DNA of 64,000 nt from Punica granatum (lineage: Eukaryota > Streptophyta > Magnoliopsida > Myrtales > Lythraceae): contig NC_045129.1 of assembly GCF_007655135.1 (NCBI RefSeq), forward strand, positions 10,168,001 through 10,232,000, given 5' to 3'. Position numbers and translations under genes: made by a program. This document shows positions 21,018 to 33,204 of the stretch, one piece after another. Below the pieces are notes generated by a model that was not told the origin of the DNA, did not search any database, and saw only the letters and a program-made list of their open reading frames with translations. Position 1 is the stretch's first letter. Each line of letters begins with the position of its first letter.

Positions 21018-21856
21018 ATATCGTAGCTGTGACGGTAAGTTCAGGATTTTTTATTTTTTCCTTTTAGTTTTCCGGTTTCCTCATTTTTCTAGTTGTATTA
21101 TCTAGTCTAACTTCTTTGTTATTTGCTATAGCAAATGGTGCTTCCCCTGCTTTAGCTCCAGGCCTTCCCTTCGTCAACATGGTGCCTGGTTTATGGCTAG
21201 GGCAACCCGGGGTTTGGTCGGAATTAATGAATGGTAAGTTTAACTTGAATAACACAATGATGACGAAAGATCTAATTGATGTACCAAAAGAAGCTATTTA
21301 TGTATTTTGTAAAAAAAAAAAAGGACACAATTGATGTAGCAATAACTTAATTGATATAGCGATAACTTAATTGATAGACAACCAACGGAATTATCTACAA
21401 TGTTCTCGACTAGAAGAAAAAAACGTGGTTGTTTCAGAGGTACAGGTGGCGGAGATGCCAGCTCTTATGGAGCCGGGGAAGAGAGACCAAGGAGAGCCTC
21501 GCTGCTCTGATCGAGGAGGAGTAGAATCTGTGATATATGGCAGACAGTGTGGTGTCCAGGTTTACGACATTCATAGGCATTGCTATCGCGTTCAATCTCA
21601 AAGGCAGCCTCCAAGATTTGAGTTCGAAGTGCCAAGAGATGACAGAAACGATCAATTCCTTAGCAGATGCTATTAAAACAAAATATATTCTGTTTTAGGT
21701 TGCAAGCTTATGGTCTAAGTTCTGAGGATTTATGCGGCGCAGAACCGAGCAGCTTCTTATAGATCAAGTGACCCCTAACAACACTGCGCAAATCGAATGA
21801 TCTCGGGTAGAGCGGTATTTTTTATTCCCCCTTCCATCTAACCCCCCTCTCCCTCC
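21018..21856 (+). pseudogene. array unit F of repeated gene remnant, 5' side lost at copia
   Basis: Begins at the last bases of the foldback exon (ATATCGTAGCTGTGACGG, donor GTAAGTTCAGG), then the ANGASPALAPGLPFVNMVPG exon, the disrupted MADSVV exon and the tail. Near-identical to unit C (offset 11103). The foldback and upstream segment expected on its left are absent. Confidence 0.6.
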
Positions 21857-22900
21857 TAGATTCATGACAAGCGATGGTGAGCGGAGAACTTCCCCACTTT
21901 GTCTTGCCCGTCTGTATTCTTACACCTGCTCACCCGCCCAACGCAATTGGACCACAATTACATATCTCAAAATATTATGAGCAATTATGTTATACGTGTT
22001 CGGTTTTAGTTATAATTTTTTTCTTTCGTCTGATTTTGCATTTAGGGGACCGCAAACATCGTCATCGACAGGGTGCAATCGTCTGCACAAGGACTTCCCT
22101 GGCAAGGCTACCACCGTGCCCGGGTGGTGTTCTTGGAACGGAGCTTGAAGGGTTATATTCAGCATTTGGAGAATTTCCAGCGAGACTATAAGCATAATCT
22201 CGTCGGAAATTCTCAAAATGCTGAATATAACCCTTCAAGCTCCGTTCCAAGAACACTACCCGAGCAAGGCGGGAGTCTTGTAGGGGAAGTCCTCCAGCAT
22301 TGGGATATATGTTATATATATGCTTCATGCCCTATATTGTAGATGTGATGGTAAGTTCTGGATTTTGTATTCTTTTTCTTTTCTTTTTCCGATTTTCCTC
22401 ATTTTCCTTGTTGTATTATCTAGTCTAACTTCTTAGTTATTTGCTATAGCAGATGGCACTTCCCCTGCTTCAGCTCCAGGCCTTGCCTTCGTCAACATGG
22501 TGCGCTCTTATGGAGCCAGGGAAGAGAGACCAAGGAGAGCCTCGCTGCTCTGATCGGGGAGGAGTAGAAGCTGCGAGATATGGCGGACAGTGTGGTGTCC
22601 AGGTTCACGACATTCTTAGGCTTTGCTATCGCCCTCAATCTCAAAGGCAGCCTCCAAGATTTGAGTTCGAAGTGCCAGGAGATGACAGGAACGATTAATT
22701 CCTTAGAAGATACTATGAAAAGAAAATATATTCTATTTCAGGTTGCAAGCTTATGGTCTAAGTTGTGAGGATTTATGCGGCGCAGCACCGAGCAGCCTCT
22801 TATAGATCAAGTGACCCCTAACAACACCGCGCAAACCGAATGATCTCTGGTAGAGCGGTATTTTTTGTTCCCCCTTCCATCCAACCCCCCTCCCCTCTCC
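21857..22900 (+). pseudogene. array unit G of repeated gene remnant
   Basis: Copy of unit D at offset 11103, including the same exon-fusing deletion at about 22503. The foldback exon (about 22045-22352) is complete, with stem arms around 22132-22190 and 22195-22253 and a few mismatches. Confidence 0.6.
22088..22303. repeat. long foldback hairpin, unit G
   Basis: Arms starting CTTGGAACGGAGCTTGAAGG and ending with its reverse complement, loop near 22191. A few mismatches (CCAGCG against CGTCGG, one A/C) make it less perfect than units B and E. Confidence 0.8.
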
Positions 22901-24125
22901 TAGATTCATGACAAGCGGCGGTGAGCGGAGAACTTCCCCACTATGTCTTGCCCGTCTGTATTCTTACACTTGTTCACCCGCCCAACGCAATTGTACCACA
23001 ATTACATATCTCAAAATATTATGCGCAATTATGTTATACGTGTTCGGTTTTAGTTATAATTTTTTCTTTGGTTTAATTTTGCATTTAGGGGACCGCAAAC
23101 ATCGTTATCGACATAGTGCAATCGTCTACTCAAGGACTTCCCAAGCAAGACTACCACCTTGTCCGGGTGGTGCTCTTGCATAGTCTCTTCGAAAATTCTC
23201 CAAATGCTGAATATAACCCTTCAAGCTCCGTTCCAAGAAAACCACCTGAGCAAGGTGGGAGTCTTGCATGGGAAGTGCTCCAGCATTAAGATATATGTTA
23301 TATATATGCTTCATGCCCTATATCGTAGCTGTGGCGGTAAGTTCAGGATTTTGTATTTTTTTTCCTTTTATTTTTCCGATTTTCCTCATTTTTCTTGTTG
23401 TATTATCTAGTCTAACTTCTTTGTTATTTGCTATAGCAGATGGTGCTTCCCCTGCTTCAGCTCCAGGCCTTGCCATCGTCAACATGGTGCGTGGTTTATG
23501 GCTAGGGCGACCCGGGGTTTGGTCGGAATTAATGAATGGTCAGTTTAACTTGAATAACACAATGATGACGGAAGACCTAATTGATGTGCCAAAAGAAGCT
23601 GTTTATGTATTTTGTATAAAAAATGACACAATTGATGTAGCAATAATTTAATTCATATGGCAATAACTTAATTGATAGACAGCCAACGGAATTATCTACA
23701 AAGTTCTCGACTCGAAGAAGAAAACGTGGTTGATTCAGAGGTGCAGGTGGCGGAGATGCTAGCTCATTTGGAGCCGGGGAGGAGAGACCAAGGAGAGCCT
23801 CGCTGCTCTGATCGAGGAGGAGAAAAAGCTGCAAGATATGGCAGACAGTGTGGCGTCCAAGTTCACAACATTCATAGGCTTTGCTATCGCCTTTAATCTC
23901 AAAGGCAGCCTCCAAGATTTGTGTTCGAAGTGCCAGGAAATGACAGAAACGATCAATTCCTTAGCATATGCTATTAAAACAAAATATATTCCATTTCAGG
24001 TTGCAAGCTTATGGTCTATGTTATGAGGATTTATGCGGCGCAGCACCGAGCAGCCTTTTATAGACCAAGTGACCCCTAACAACACCGCGCAAACCGAATG
24101 ATCTCAAGTAGATTGGTATTTTTTG
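22901..24125 (+). pseudogene. array unit H of repeated gene remnant
   Basis: The first 260 bases match unit E. The foldback is then internally deleted near 23165, so only the right arm is complete. The ANGASP-type exon (IADGASPASAPGLAIVNMVR) and MADSV exon follow. This unit alone lacks the TAG before the membrane exon: the frame reads ETKESLAALIEEEKKLQDMA, then DSVASKFTTFIGFAIAFNLK, and ends VASLWSML, stop. It therefore shows the ancestral reading frame, although the upstream exon phase does not join it. Confidence 0.6.
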
Positions 24126-24485
24126 TTCCCCCCCCCCCCCCAACAACACACACACACCAAAAAAAACCACTTTTCAGATTGCCAATCTGAATACTAAGAA
24201 GATGCATCCTTTCACTCCACTTGTTGATATTAAATATTTGTTGGTCTCTTAATTGTAGAATTGTTAGTTTTTAAAACCACTTTTCAGATTGCCAATCTGA
24301 ATACTAAGAAGATGCATCCTTTCACTCCACTTGTTGATATTAAATATTAGTTGGTCTCTTAATTGTAGAATTGTTAATTTTGATAAAAACTAATGGAATT
24401 ATTAGTTTCATTCTATTCCTTGTAACGAACATGAACTTGGAGTTTGACTCTGCTGTTAACAGAGTTGGTTAAAAAAATGATAATT
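24126..24485. repeat. C run, CACACA tract and tandem CAGATTGCCAATCTG modules
   Basis: A C tract of about 14 bases, then two tandem copies (about 24165-24275 and 24276-24390) of the roughly 110-base module containing the palindrome CAGATTGCCAATCTG and GATGCATCCTTTCACTCCAC. No gene was seen. Confidence 0.75.
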
Positions 24486-24965
24486 ATACTTAGCGATAAC
24501 TTAATTGATAGACAACCAACGGAATTATCTACAATATTCTCGACTCGAAGAAAAAAAAGTGGTTGATTCAAAGGTACAGGTGGCGGAGATGCCAGCTCTT
24601 ATGGAGCCGGGGAAGAGAGACCAAGGAGAGCCTCGCTGCTCTGATCGAGGAGGAGTAGAAGCTGCAAGATATGGCAGACAGTGTGGTGTCCTGGTTTACG
24701 ACATTCATAGGCATTGCTATCGCGTTCAATCTCAAAGGCAGCCTCCAAGATTTGAGTTCGAAGTGCCAGGAGATGACAGAAACGATCAATTCCTTAGCAG
24801 ATGCTATTAAAACAAAATATATTCTATTTCAGGTTGCAAGCTTATGGTCAATGTTATGAGGATTTATGCGGCGCAGCACCAATCGGCCTTTTATAGATCA
24901 ATTGACCCCTAACAACACCACGCAAACCGAATGATCTCAAGTAGATTGGTATTTTTTGTTCCCCA
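24486..24965 (+). pseudogene. array unit I, 3' part only
   Basis: Begins abruptly within the intron before the VQVAEMPALM exon (TAGCGATAACTTAATTG) and carries the disrupted MADSVVSWFTTFIGIAIAFN exon and the VASLWSML tail. Foldback and ANGASP exons are absent. Confidence 0.6.
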
Positions 24966-25716
24966 GCACACACACACCAAAAAAACCACTTTTCAGATTG
25001 CCAATCTGAATACTAAGAAGATGCATCCTTTCACTCCACTTGTTGATATTAAATATTAGTTGGTCTCTTAATTGTAGAATTGTTAATTTTGATAAAAACT
25101 AACGGAATTGTTAGTTTCATTCTATTCCTTGTAACGAACATGAACTTGGAGTTTGACTCTGCTGTTAACAGAGTTGGTTAAAAAAATGAATAATTATACT
25201 TAAAATTAAAAGTTAGTCAAATTCTGAATGGAAGAAAAACCTGTGGGGGGAAAGGGAGGAATGAAAAGCTCACTACAAGAAATTTTGTATGTTGTTACAA
25301 ATTTTATTGCTGAAAGAAATTTTATTACAATAAAAGCATATTGTGATAAGAATGTTAACTTACAATAAATAAAATCTCATAATGCACATACTTAATATGT
25401 ATGTACATACAAATATATTTACATGTATATACATATCTTTAATATTGTGTGAGCGCCAAAAATCAAGTATTCCCATAATAACTAACATATATGTATATAC
25501 ATACTTAATATGTATATTGTGATAATAATGTTAAATTACACTAAATAAAGTCTCATATTACACATACTTAATATGTAATGTATTATATGTATGCAAATTT
25601 TCAATATTGTGTGAGTGATACGAACAAGTATTCACATAATAACTAATATATATGTAAATACATATTTTCATATATTGTGACACACATTGTATATATATTT
25701 TTTCTTATATTGTGCA
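24966..25716. repeat. palindrome module plus AT-rich satellite
   Basis: Same order and sequence as 8501-9262, showing that units B and I share a common 3' arrangement. No gene was seen. Confidence 0.7.
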
Positions 25717-26640
25717 TGCCTAAGTTCCCCTCGATAGAAGACCAGTACAAAGCCAATCAAACTTGTGAACTTGGGGCTCCCCCACCGGCGACCTCGCCCT
25801 AAATGGAGGTCACCAGAGGGTCCAGCACCCAACTGCAGGTTGCCAATGGGGGAGACCTCACTGAAGCTCTCCCCTTTAATCCCTCTGTTTTTCCTCTAAT
25901 TCGAAAATTGGGGGAACAAATGCGAGCTCCGTCGGGGGCTACCTTCAAATTTTTTTTTTTTTTAAAAAAAAAGATTATGAAAGGACGTCTGGATGGTTTA
26001 GCTGCAATGTTACCTCAGGGGCACGTTTGGATGGTTTAGCTGGTAGGCTTATCTACTACTGTCAGACCTACTCTTCGAGTTTCTGGAACCAAGCCTTCAG
26101 AAAATGTTGCAGCCAAGCCAATAATCTTAACCTTTTTGAACACGGGAATCAGTAACATTTCCGCCCCAAACCAGATCACTAGTATCCAAGGGATGATCAT
26201 TTGACTTATCCGATAGCACTTGAAATTCGAATATTGCGCATTCCTAGGTTGCCATTGATATTGAAGACCAATGCGAAGACAACGAAACCTTTGAACTTGG
26301 GCTCCCCTACCGACTACCTCGCCCTAAGGGGAGGTCACCAGAGGGTCAATACCCAACTGCAGGTTGCCGATGGAGGAGACCTCACTAAAGCCTCCCCTTT
26401 GTTCCCTTTGTTTTTCCTCTATTTCGAAAAACGGAGGGAACGATGGCGAGCTCCGATGGGGGCTCCCTTCAAATTTTTTCTTTTTAAAGACTATGAAAGG
26501 CGCCATTTTGAGTTGTGGACTCAATATGACATCATTTGAACCTTTTTTGAAATGATAAAACGACGTCATTTTGGGTCCATCCCTCAAAATGATGTCATTT
26601 TATCGTCTTTCTAAAGCCCCCATTTTTCATTTTTTCTTAA
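25717..26640. repeat. two copies of GC-richer repeat with spacer
   Basis: GACCTCGCCCTAA, GAGGTCACCAGAGGGTC, CAGCACCCAACTGCAGGTTGCC and GGGGGAGACCTCACTGAAGC at about 25720-25960, and a diverged copy at 26240-26480. The second is followed by the ACGACGTCATTTTG foldback. The spacer (25985-26235) holds no recognised gene. Confidence 0.6.
26554..26604. repeat. ACGTCA foldback, copy 1
   Basis: GATAAAACGACGTCATTTTG pairs with CAAAATGATGTCATTTTATC across a loop of about 11 bases, with two mismatches. It contains an ACGT core. Confidence 0.8.
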
Positions 26641-26744
26641 TGTTTTTTCTATTAGATAGGAATAAAGGAAAATTAAAAAAAAAAACAATGTAATGATCTA
26701 AACGATATAACATGCACAATTAATTAACACAATAACGATAGAAA

Positions 26745-27500
26745 ACCTAATTGATGTACCAAAAGAAGCTGTTTATGTATTTTGTAAATAAAATGACACA
26801 ATTGATGTACCAATAACTTAATTGATATAGCGATAACTTAATTGATAGACAACCAACGGAATTATCTACAATGTTCTCGACTCGAAGAAGAAAATGTGGT
26901 TGATTCAGAGGTGCAGGTGGCGGAGATGCCAGCTCTTATGGAGCCGGGGAAGAGAGACCAAGAAGAGCCTCGCTGCTCTGATCGAGGAGGAGTAGAAGCT
27001 GCGAGAAATGGCAGACAGTGTGGTGTCCAAGTTCACGACGTTCAAAGGCTTTGCTATCGTCTTCAATCTCCAAGGCAACCTCCAAGATTCAAGTTCGAAG
27101 TGCTAGGAGATGACAGAAACGATCATCCATGGATCCTTGTCCTCGTGCTAGCGACGCTAAGCTTCCTCCTACTGGCGGTGAATAGGATGAGCACTCTAAA
27201 TTTCCCAGCGAAGTGTCCGATGTACAAACTGAAGCAGTTGGATGAGGAGGTCAAGATGCTTAAGAAAAATCTACCGAGTGGTAGTGAGGCTACAGAGGTC
27301 TATCCTTCCCCGCCCTTGTATGTTAATCCAAAAAATCTTTCAATTCCTTGGTAGATTCTAATGCTATTTGAACCGAATTTATTGATTGTCTTCTATTCCA
27401 GGTGCAAGCTTATGGCCTCTAATCCAAGGTTTGATGGCACGGTTGGGCATCTATGAAAAGGGCAACACCGAGCAACAGGGGGACAGCACCACATAACCAC
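26745..27500 (+). pseudogene. fuller array unit J1 with second membrane segment
   Basis: The exon after TTGATTCAG is followed by the segment missing in units A-I. It reads DHPWILVLVLATLSFLLLAV, a strong membrane segment, then NRMSTLNFPAKCPMYKLKQL and DEEVKMLKKNLPSGSEATE, a charged coiled-coil-like stretch. Next comes the ASLWPLIQGLMARLGIYEKG exon. The inferred ancestral protein therefore has a first hydrophobic segment (FTTFIGFAIVFNLKG), a second one, a Lys/Glu-rich helix and a C-terminal ASLW motif. No family was recognised. The frame still breaks between the two membrane exons and the donor after SGSEATE is changed to GTCTAT, so the copy is dead. Confidence 0.55.
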
Positions 27501-27674
27501 ATCAGGTTAGTCTAATCCTTCTATGTTTAATATGTAATGTATTATATGTATACACATTTTCAATATTGTATGAGTGCTACGAATAAGTTTTCACATAATA
27601 ACTAACATATATGTATGTACATATTTTCATATATTGTGACACACGTTATATATATATATATATTCATATATTGC

Positions 27675-27915
27675 ACATGCCTAAGCTGCCCTCGATATTG
27701 AAGACTAGAGTGAAGCCAATGAAACTTGTGAATTTGGGCCTCCCACACCGGCGACCTCACCCTAAGGGAGGTCACCATAGGGTCCAGCACCCAACTGTAG
27801 GTTGCCGATGGGGGAGACCTCACTGAAGCTTTCCCCTTTGTTCCCTCTATTTTTCATCTATTTCGAAAAACGGAGGGAACAAAGGCAAGCTCCGGCGGGG
27901 GCTACCTTCAATTTT
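27675..27915. repeat. GC-richer repeat, J2 copy
   Basis: GCGACCTCACCCTAAGGGAGG through GACCTCACTGAAGC and a CGGAGGGAACAAAGGC block. It forms the 5' part of the tandem 1.44-kb unit. Confidence 0.6.
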
Positions 27916-27996
27916 TTTTTAAAAAAAACAGACTATGAAACAACATCATTTTGGGTAGTGGACTCAATATGAAATCATTTGAACCTTTTTTAAAAT

Positions 27997-28047
27997 GATA
28001 AAACGACGTCATTTTGGGTCCATCCGTCAAAATGACGTCATTTTATC
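27997..28047. repeat. ACGTCA foldback, copy 2
   Basis: GATAAAACGACGTCATTTTG pairs with CAAAATGACGTCATTTTATC, with one mismatch and a loop of about 11 bases. Confidence 0.85.
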
Positions 28048-28179
28048 GTCTTTCTAAAGCCCCCATTTTCATTTTTTTCTTAATGTTTCTTCTATTAGAC
28101 AGGAATAAAGGAAAATTAAAAAAAAAACAAAGTAATGACTTAAACGATATAACATGCTCCACAATTAAATAACAAAAAT

Positions 28180-28950
28180 GATGACGGAAGACCTAATTGA
28201 TGTGCGAAAAGAAGTTGTTTACGTATTTTGTATAAAAAATGACACAATTGATGTAGCAATAACTTAATTGATATAGCGATAACTTAATTGATAGACAACC
28301 AAATGAATTATCAACAATGTTCTCGACTCGAAGAAGAAAACATGGTTGATTCAGAGGTGCAGGTGGCGAAGATGCAAGCTCTTATGGAGCCGGGGAAGAG
28401 AGACCAAGGAGAGCCTCGCTACTCTGATCGAGGAGGAGTAGAAGCTGCGAGATATAACAGATAGTGTAATGTCCAGGTTCACGATTTTCATAGGCTTTGC
28501 TATCGTCTTCAATCTCAAAGGCGGCCTCCAAGATTCGAGTTCGAAATGCCAGGAGATGACAAAAACAATCATCCATGGATCCTTGTCCTCGTGCTAGCGA
28601 CGCTAAGCTTCCTCCTACTGGCGGTGAATCGGATGAGCACTCTAAATTTCCCAGCGAAGTATCCAATGTACAAACTGAAGCAGTTGGATGAGGAGGTCAA
28701 GATGCTTAAGAAAAATCTACCGAGTGGTAGAGAGGCTACAGAGGTCTATCCTTCCCCGCCCTCGTATGTTAATCTAAAAAATCTTTCGATTCCTTGGTAG
28801 ATTCTAATGCTACTTAAGCCGAATATATTGATTGTCTTCTATTTCAGGTGCAAGCTTATGGCCTCTAATCCAAGGTTTGATGGCGCAGTTGGGCATCTAT
28901 GAAAAGGGTAACACTGAGCAACAAGGGGACAGCACCACATAACTACCTCG
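28180..28950 (+). pseudogene. fuller array unit J2
   Basis: Second of three tandem units with a period near 1.44 kb. It carries the same exons as J1, including HPWILVLVLATLSFLLLAVN and KLKQLDEEVKMLKKNLPSGR. Substitutions such as GATATAACAGATAG disrupt the MADSVV start. Not translatable as one protein. Confidence 0.55.
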
Positions 28951-29114
28951 GGTTAGTCTAATCCTTCTATGTTTAATATGTAATGTATTATATGTATACA
29001 CATTTTCAATATTATGTGAGTGTTACGAACAAGTATTCACATAATAACTAACATATATGTATATACATAATTTAATATATTGTGACTCACATTGTATATA
29101 TATATTTTCATTTA

Positions 29115-29355
29115 TTGCACATGCCTAAGCTGCCCTCGATATTGAAGACCAGTGCGAAGCCAGTGAAACTTGTGAACTTGGGGCTCCCACACCGGCGACC
29201 TCGCCCTAAGGGGAGGTCACTAGAGGGTCCAGCACCCAACTGTAGGTTGCCGATGGGGGAGACCTCATTGAAGCTCTCCTCTTTGTTCCCTCTATTTTTC
29301 CTCTATTTCGAAAAAAGGAGGGAACAAATGCGAGCTCCGGTGGGGGCTACCTTCA
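29115..29355. repeat. GC-richer repeat, J3 copy
   Basis: Same module as at 27675-27915, again upstream of a foldback and a gene-remnant unit, which confirms the tandem order. Confidence 0.6.
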
Positions 29356-29440
29356 ATTTTTTTTTTAAAAAAAAGATTATGAAAAGACATTATTTTGAGT
29401 AGTGGACTCAACATGAAATCATTTGAACCTTTTTTAAAAT

Positions 29441-29491
29441 GATAAAACGACGTCATTTTGGGTCCTTCCGTCAAAATGATGCCATTTTATC
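29441..29491. repeat. ACGTCA foldback, copy 3
   Basis: GATAAAACGACGTCATTTTG pairs with CAAAATGATGCCATTTTATC, with a few mismatches. Confidence 0.75.
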
Positions 29492-29619
29492 GTCTTTCTA
29501 AAGCCCCCATTTTTCATTTTTTCTTAATGTTTCTTCTATTATACAGGAATAAAGGAAAATAAAAAAAAACAAAGTAATAATCTAAACGATATAACATGCT
29601 CCACAGTTAAATAACACAA

Positions 29620-30600
29620 TGATGACGGAAGACCTAATTGATGTACGAAAAGAAGCCGTTTATGTATTTTGTATAAAAAATGACACAATTGATGTAGCAA
29701 TAACTTAATTGATATAGCAATAACTTAATTGATAGACAACCAACGGAATTATCTACAATGTTCTCGACTCGAAGAAGAAAACGTGGTTGATTCAGAGGTG
29801 CAGGTGGCGGAGATGCAAGCTCTTATGGAGTCGGGGAAGAGAGACCAAGGAGAGCCTCGCTACTCTAATTGAGGAGGCGTAGAAGCTGCGAGATATGGCA
29901 GACAGTGTGGTGTCCAAGTTCACGACATTCATAGGCTTTGCTATCGTCTTCAATCTCAAAGGCAGCCTCCAAGATTCGAGTTCAAAGTGCTAGGAGATGA
30001 CAGAAACGATCATCCTTGGATCCTTGTCCTCGTGCTAGCGACGCTAAGCTTCCTTCGACTGGCGGTGAATCGGATGAGCACTCTAAATTTCCCAGCGAAG
30101 TATCCGATGTACAAACTGAAGCAATTGGATGAGGAGGTCAAGATGCTTAAGAAAAATCTACGAGTGGTAGTGAGGCTACAGAGGTATATCCTTCCCCACC
30201 CTTCTATGTTAATCTAAAAAATCTTTTGGGTCCTTGGTAGATTCTAATGCTATTTGAGCCGAATATATTGATTGTCTTCTATTTCATGTGCAAGCTTATG
30301 GCCTCTAATCCAAGGTTTGATGGCGCGGTTGGGCATCTATGAAAAGGGAAACACCGAGCAACAGGGGACAGCACCACATAACCACCTCTGGTCAGTCTAA
30401 TCCTTCTATGTTTATATAAAATCGAAAAAATCTTTCAATTCCTTAGTAGATGCTATTAAAACAAAATATATTCTATTTTAGATTGCAAGCTTATGGTCTA
30501 TGTTCCGAAGATTTATACGGCGCAACAATGAGCAGCCTCTTATAGATCAAGTGACCCCTAACAACACCTCGCAAACCGAACGATCTCAGGTAGATCTGTA
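29620..30600 (+). pseudogene. fuller array unit J3 with all tail exons
   Basis: Third tandem unit. It carries the MADSVVSKFTTFIGFAIVFN exon, DHPWILVLVLATLSFLRLAV, the coiled-coil-like stretch (one-base loss in CTACGAGTGG shifts the frame after KKNL), the ASLWPLIQGLMARLGIYEKG exon, the intron beginning GTCAGTC, and the last exon near 30483 (ASLWSMFRRFIRRNNEQPLI). It is the most complete 3' half in the window. It also shows that the intron before the last exon contains CAATTCCTTAGTAGATGC, the sequence fused to the membrane exon in units A-I. Confidence 0.55.
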
Positions 30601-30604
30601 TTTT

Positions 30605-31700
30605 TTGTCGCCCCCCAAAAAAAAAACCACTTTTCAGATTGTCAATTTCAATACGAAGAAGATGCATCCCTCCACTCCACCAATAGATATTAAATATTAG
30701 TTTGTCTCCTGATTCTAGAATTGTTAATTTTGATAAAAACTAACGGAATTGTTAGTTTGATTCTATTCCTTGTCACGAACATGAACTTCGAGTTTGGCTT
30801 AACTGTTAATAGCGTTAGTTAAAAAAATGAATAATTATACTTAAAACTAAAAGTCAGTCAAATTCTGAATGGAAGAAAAACCAGTGGGAGAAAAGGGATG
30901 AACGAAAGGCTCACTATATGTTGTGATAAATTTTATTACTACGAAAGAAATTTTATCACAATAAAAGTATATTGTGATAAGATTGTTAACTTACAATAAA
31001 TAAAGTCTCATAATACACATACTTAATATGTACGTAGATACATATATATTTATATATATATATATATACAGATCTTCAATATTGTGTGAGCGCCAAAAAT
31101 CAAGTATTCCCATAATAACTAACATATATGTATATACATACTTAATTTGTATATTGTGATATGAATGTTAAATGACACTAAATAAAGTCTCATAATACAC
31201 ATACTTAATATGTAATATATTATATTTATACACATTTTCAATATTGTGTGAGTGCTACGAACAAGTATTCACATAATAACTAACATATATGTATATACAT
31301 ATTTTCATATATTGTGACATACATTGTATAATATTTTCATTACGAAAATAAGTTTATCACCATAAGTTATAAGATATTATGACCAAATGTTATCTTGTCA
31401 CGATATACTTATTAGGACGAGCTTATTTTGACAAGACCCGTAATAAGTTATCCGTTATTTTTGTGGCAAGAAATCTTATCTGCTATTGTGGCTATAGAGA
31501 CATCTAAGAAAGATTTCATTAATGGACAAAATGATCTAAGAAAGATTTTATTAATGGATGAAGTGATTTTTAAAATTGTTAACCCTTGGGAGGGGCCCCT
31601 ACACATCCTGGTTCAGGTTGTTTCTATTAAGCAAAAAACTACCAACTAGTTCCGGAACTTTCCTTTTTCTCTTGATTACTGTTAATCAACATCTGACTAA
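30605..31700. repeat. palindrome module plus AT-rich satellite, right edge
   Basis: 30615-30735 matches the palindrome module. 30900-31690 is colinear with 4600-5340, including TGACCAAATGTTATCTTGTC and CTAAGAAAGATTTCATTAATG. No gene was seen. Confidence 0.7.
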
Positions 31701-31919
31701 CCTTTTAAAGTACTTCTGTTAAGTTTCATAAGATTGACCCTTATACTTAAGCATTATACTACGAAGAACAGGAAAACAATAGTATAATAATGGCGACATG
31801 TTTAACATGGCTGTTAGAAGAAATTTTTTTCGTTCATAGAAATTTCTAAAAATAGTTCTCAGTGACCGAACCATGAAATTAATCCTTTGGACATGCAGTT
31901 GTAGCTAAAAGAATACTTG

Positions 31920-32100
31920 CGAGTCAAATTAGCAGCTCCAGTGGATGGATGCATTGAAGATCCTTTCCAGCGTATGGGCTAACATCTCGGAGCAGTCATG
32001 GGCAGTAGGACCGACTTCCCTTCCAATGGGAGCTCTATCCATATTCACTTTGACAAACGAGGATTTCGAGATAAGTCCCTGGTTAGGTTAGAATCTTGAT
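31920..32100 (-). pseudogene. Aux/IAA domain III fragment, copy 2
   Basis: The minus strand reads SFVKVNMDRAPIGREVGPTA, then HDCSEMLAHTLERIFNAS. Compared with copy 1 it has G to R in MDGAP, L to P, and SYEN to CSEM. The flanking DNA is also colinear with copy 1, so this is a duplicated fragment. It is too short and too damaged to act as an Aux/IAA protein. Confidence 0.7.
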
Positions 32101-32269
32101 TATTTCCACAATCATTGTTCGTCTATTGTGCAATACTCATTTTCCCTAGTTAGACCTAGCACCGGGCTTTATAACCAACTCAGACTGTCCAAGGTACATG
32201 AATAATTTGCACATCCATATCACAACAGTAATAACTGCATAGACGCAGTAGGAACACTAACGATAGTTC

Positions 32270-32808
32270 CAGATTCATGACAAGCAGCGATGAGCGGAGA
32301 ACTTCCCAACGATGTCTTGCCCTTCTATATTCTTACCCTAGTTCACCCTGCCTAATGCAATTGGATCACAATTACATATCTCAAAATATTATGAGTAGCT
32401 ATGTTATACTTGTTTGGTTTCCGCTATAATTTTTTTTTTGGTTTGATTTTGCATTCAAGGGACCACAGATGTCGTCATCGACAAGGTGGAATCGTCTACT
32501 CGAGGACTTCTCCGGCAGGACTCCCACCTTGCTTAGGTGGTGTTTTTGGAACGGAGCTTGAAGGGTTATGGACATAATCCCGCTGGAAATTCTCCAAATG
32601 CTGAATATAACCTTTCAAGCTCCATATGGTCCCACTGGAAATTCTCCAAATGCTAAATATAACCCTTCAAGCTCCGTTCCAAGGACACCGCCCGAGCAAG
32701 GTGAGAGTCCTGCCGGGGAAGTCCTCGAGTATTAGGATATATGTTGTATATATGCTTTATGCACTATAGCGTAGCTGGTGTTAAGTTTGGGATTTTGTAT
32801 ATTTTTTT
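32270..32808 (+). pseudogene. array unit K, left part
   Basis: Upstream segment 32270-32458 and a rearranged foldback exon in which the right arm occurs twice (about 32577-32625 and 32628-32687). It ends in the intron sequence GATTTTGTATATTTTTTT, where the Pack-MULE-like element was inserted. The unit resumes at 34769. Confidence 0.6.
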
Positions 32809-32992
32809 AGTCAGGCATGGTTTTAGTCCCTGAAAGATCCTATTGCCTTGGGTTTGTCCCTCAAAAATTTTTGCCATTGTTTTCGTCCCTCAATCTCCAT
32901 TACGTCTGATGTTTTAGTTATGCCGTCATCTTGCGCATGCCAACCGTGACGGAAATTTTAAGTGGATGATGAGTTGGATCTAACTCCGTTAA
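32809..32992 (+). repeat. left terminal inverted repeat of Pack-MULE-like element
   Basis: Pairs with 34582-34768, with roughly four fifths of positions matching by eye. Confidence 0.75.
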
Positions 32993-33204
32993 CCACCCCC
33001 AAATTCCCAAAAACGGCTTCTTGCTTCCTATCATGCCTCCCCGCCCCCACACAACATCATTCACCCACTCCACCCTCCAAAAAAAGTGCAAAACAACGCC
33101 GTTCTCCCCGAACCCGCAACAACAAAAACGATGCGTTTTACAGCCCCTTAATAGCCTGTTACCCGAAATCCCCAATAATCAGCCACTTACACGGTGCAAC
33201 AATG

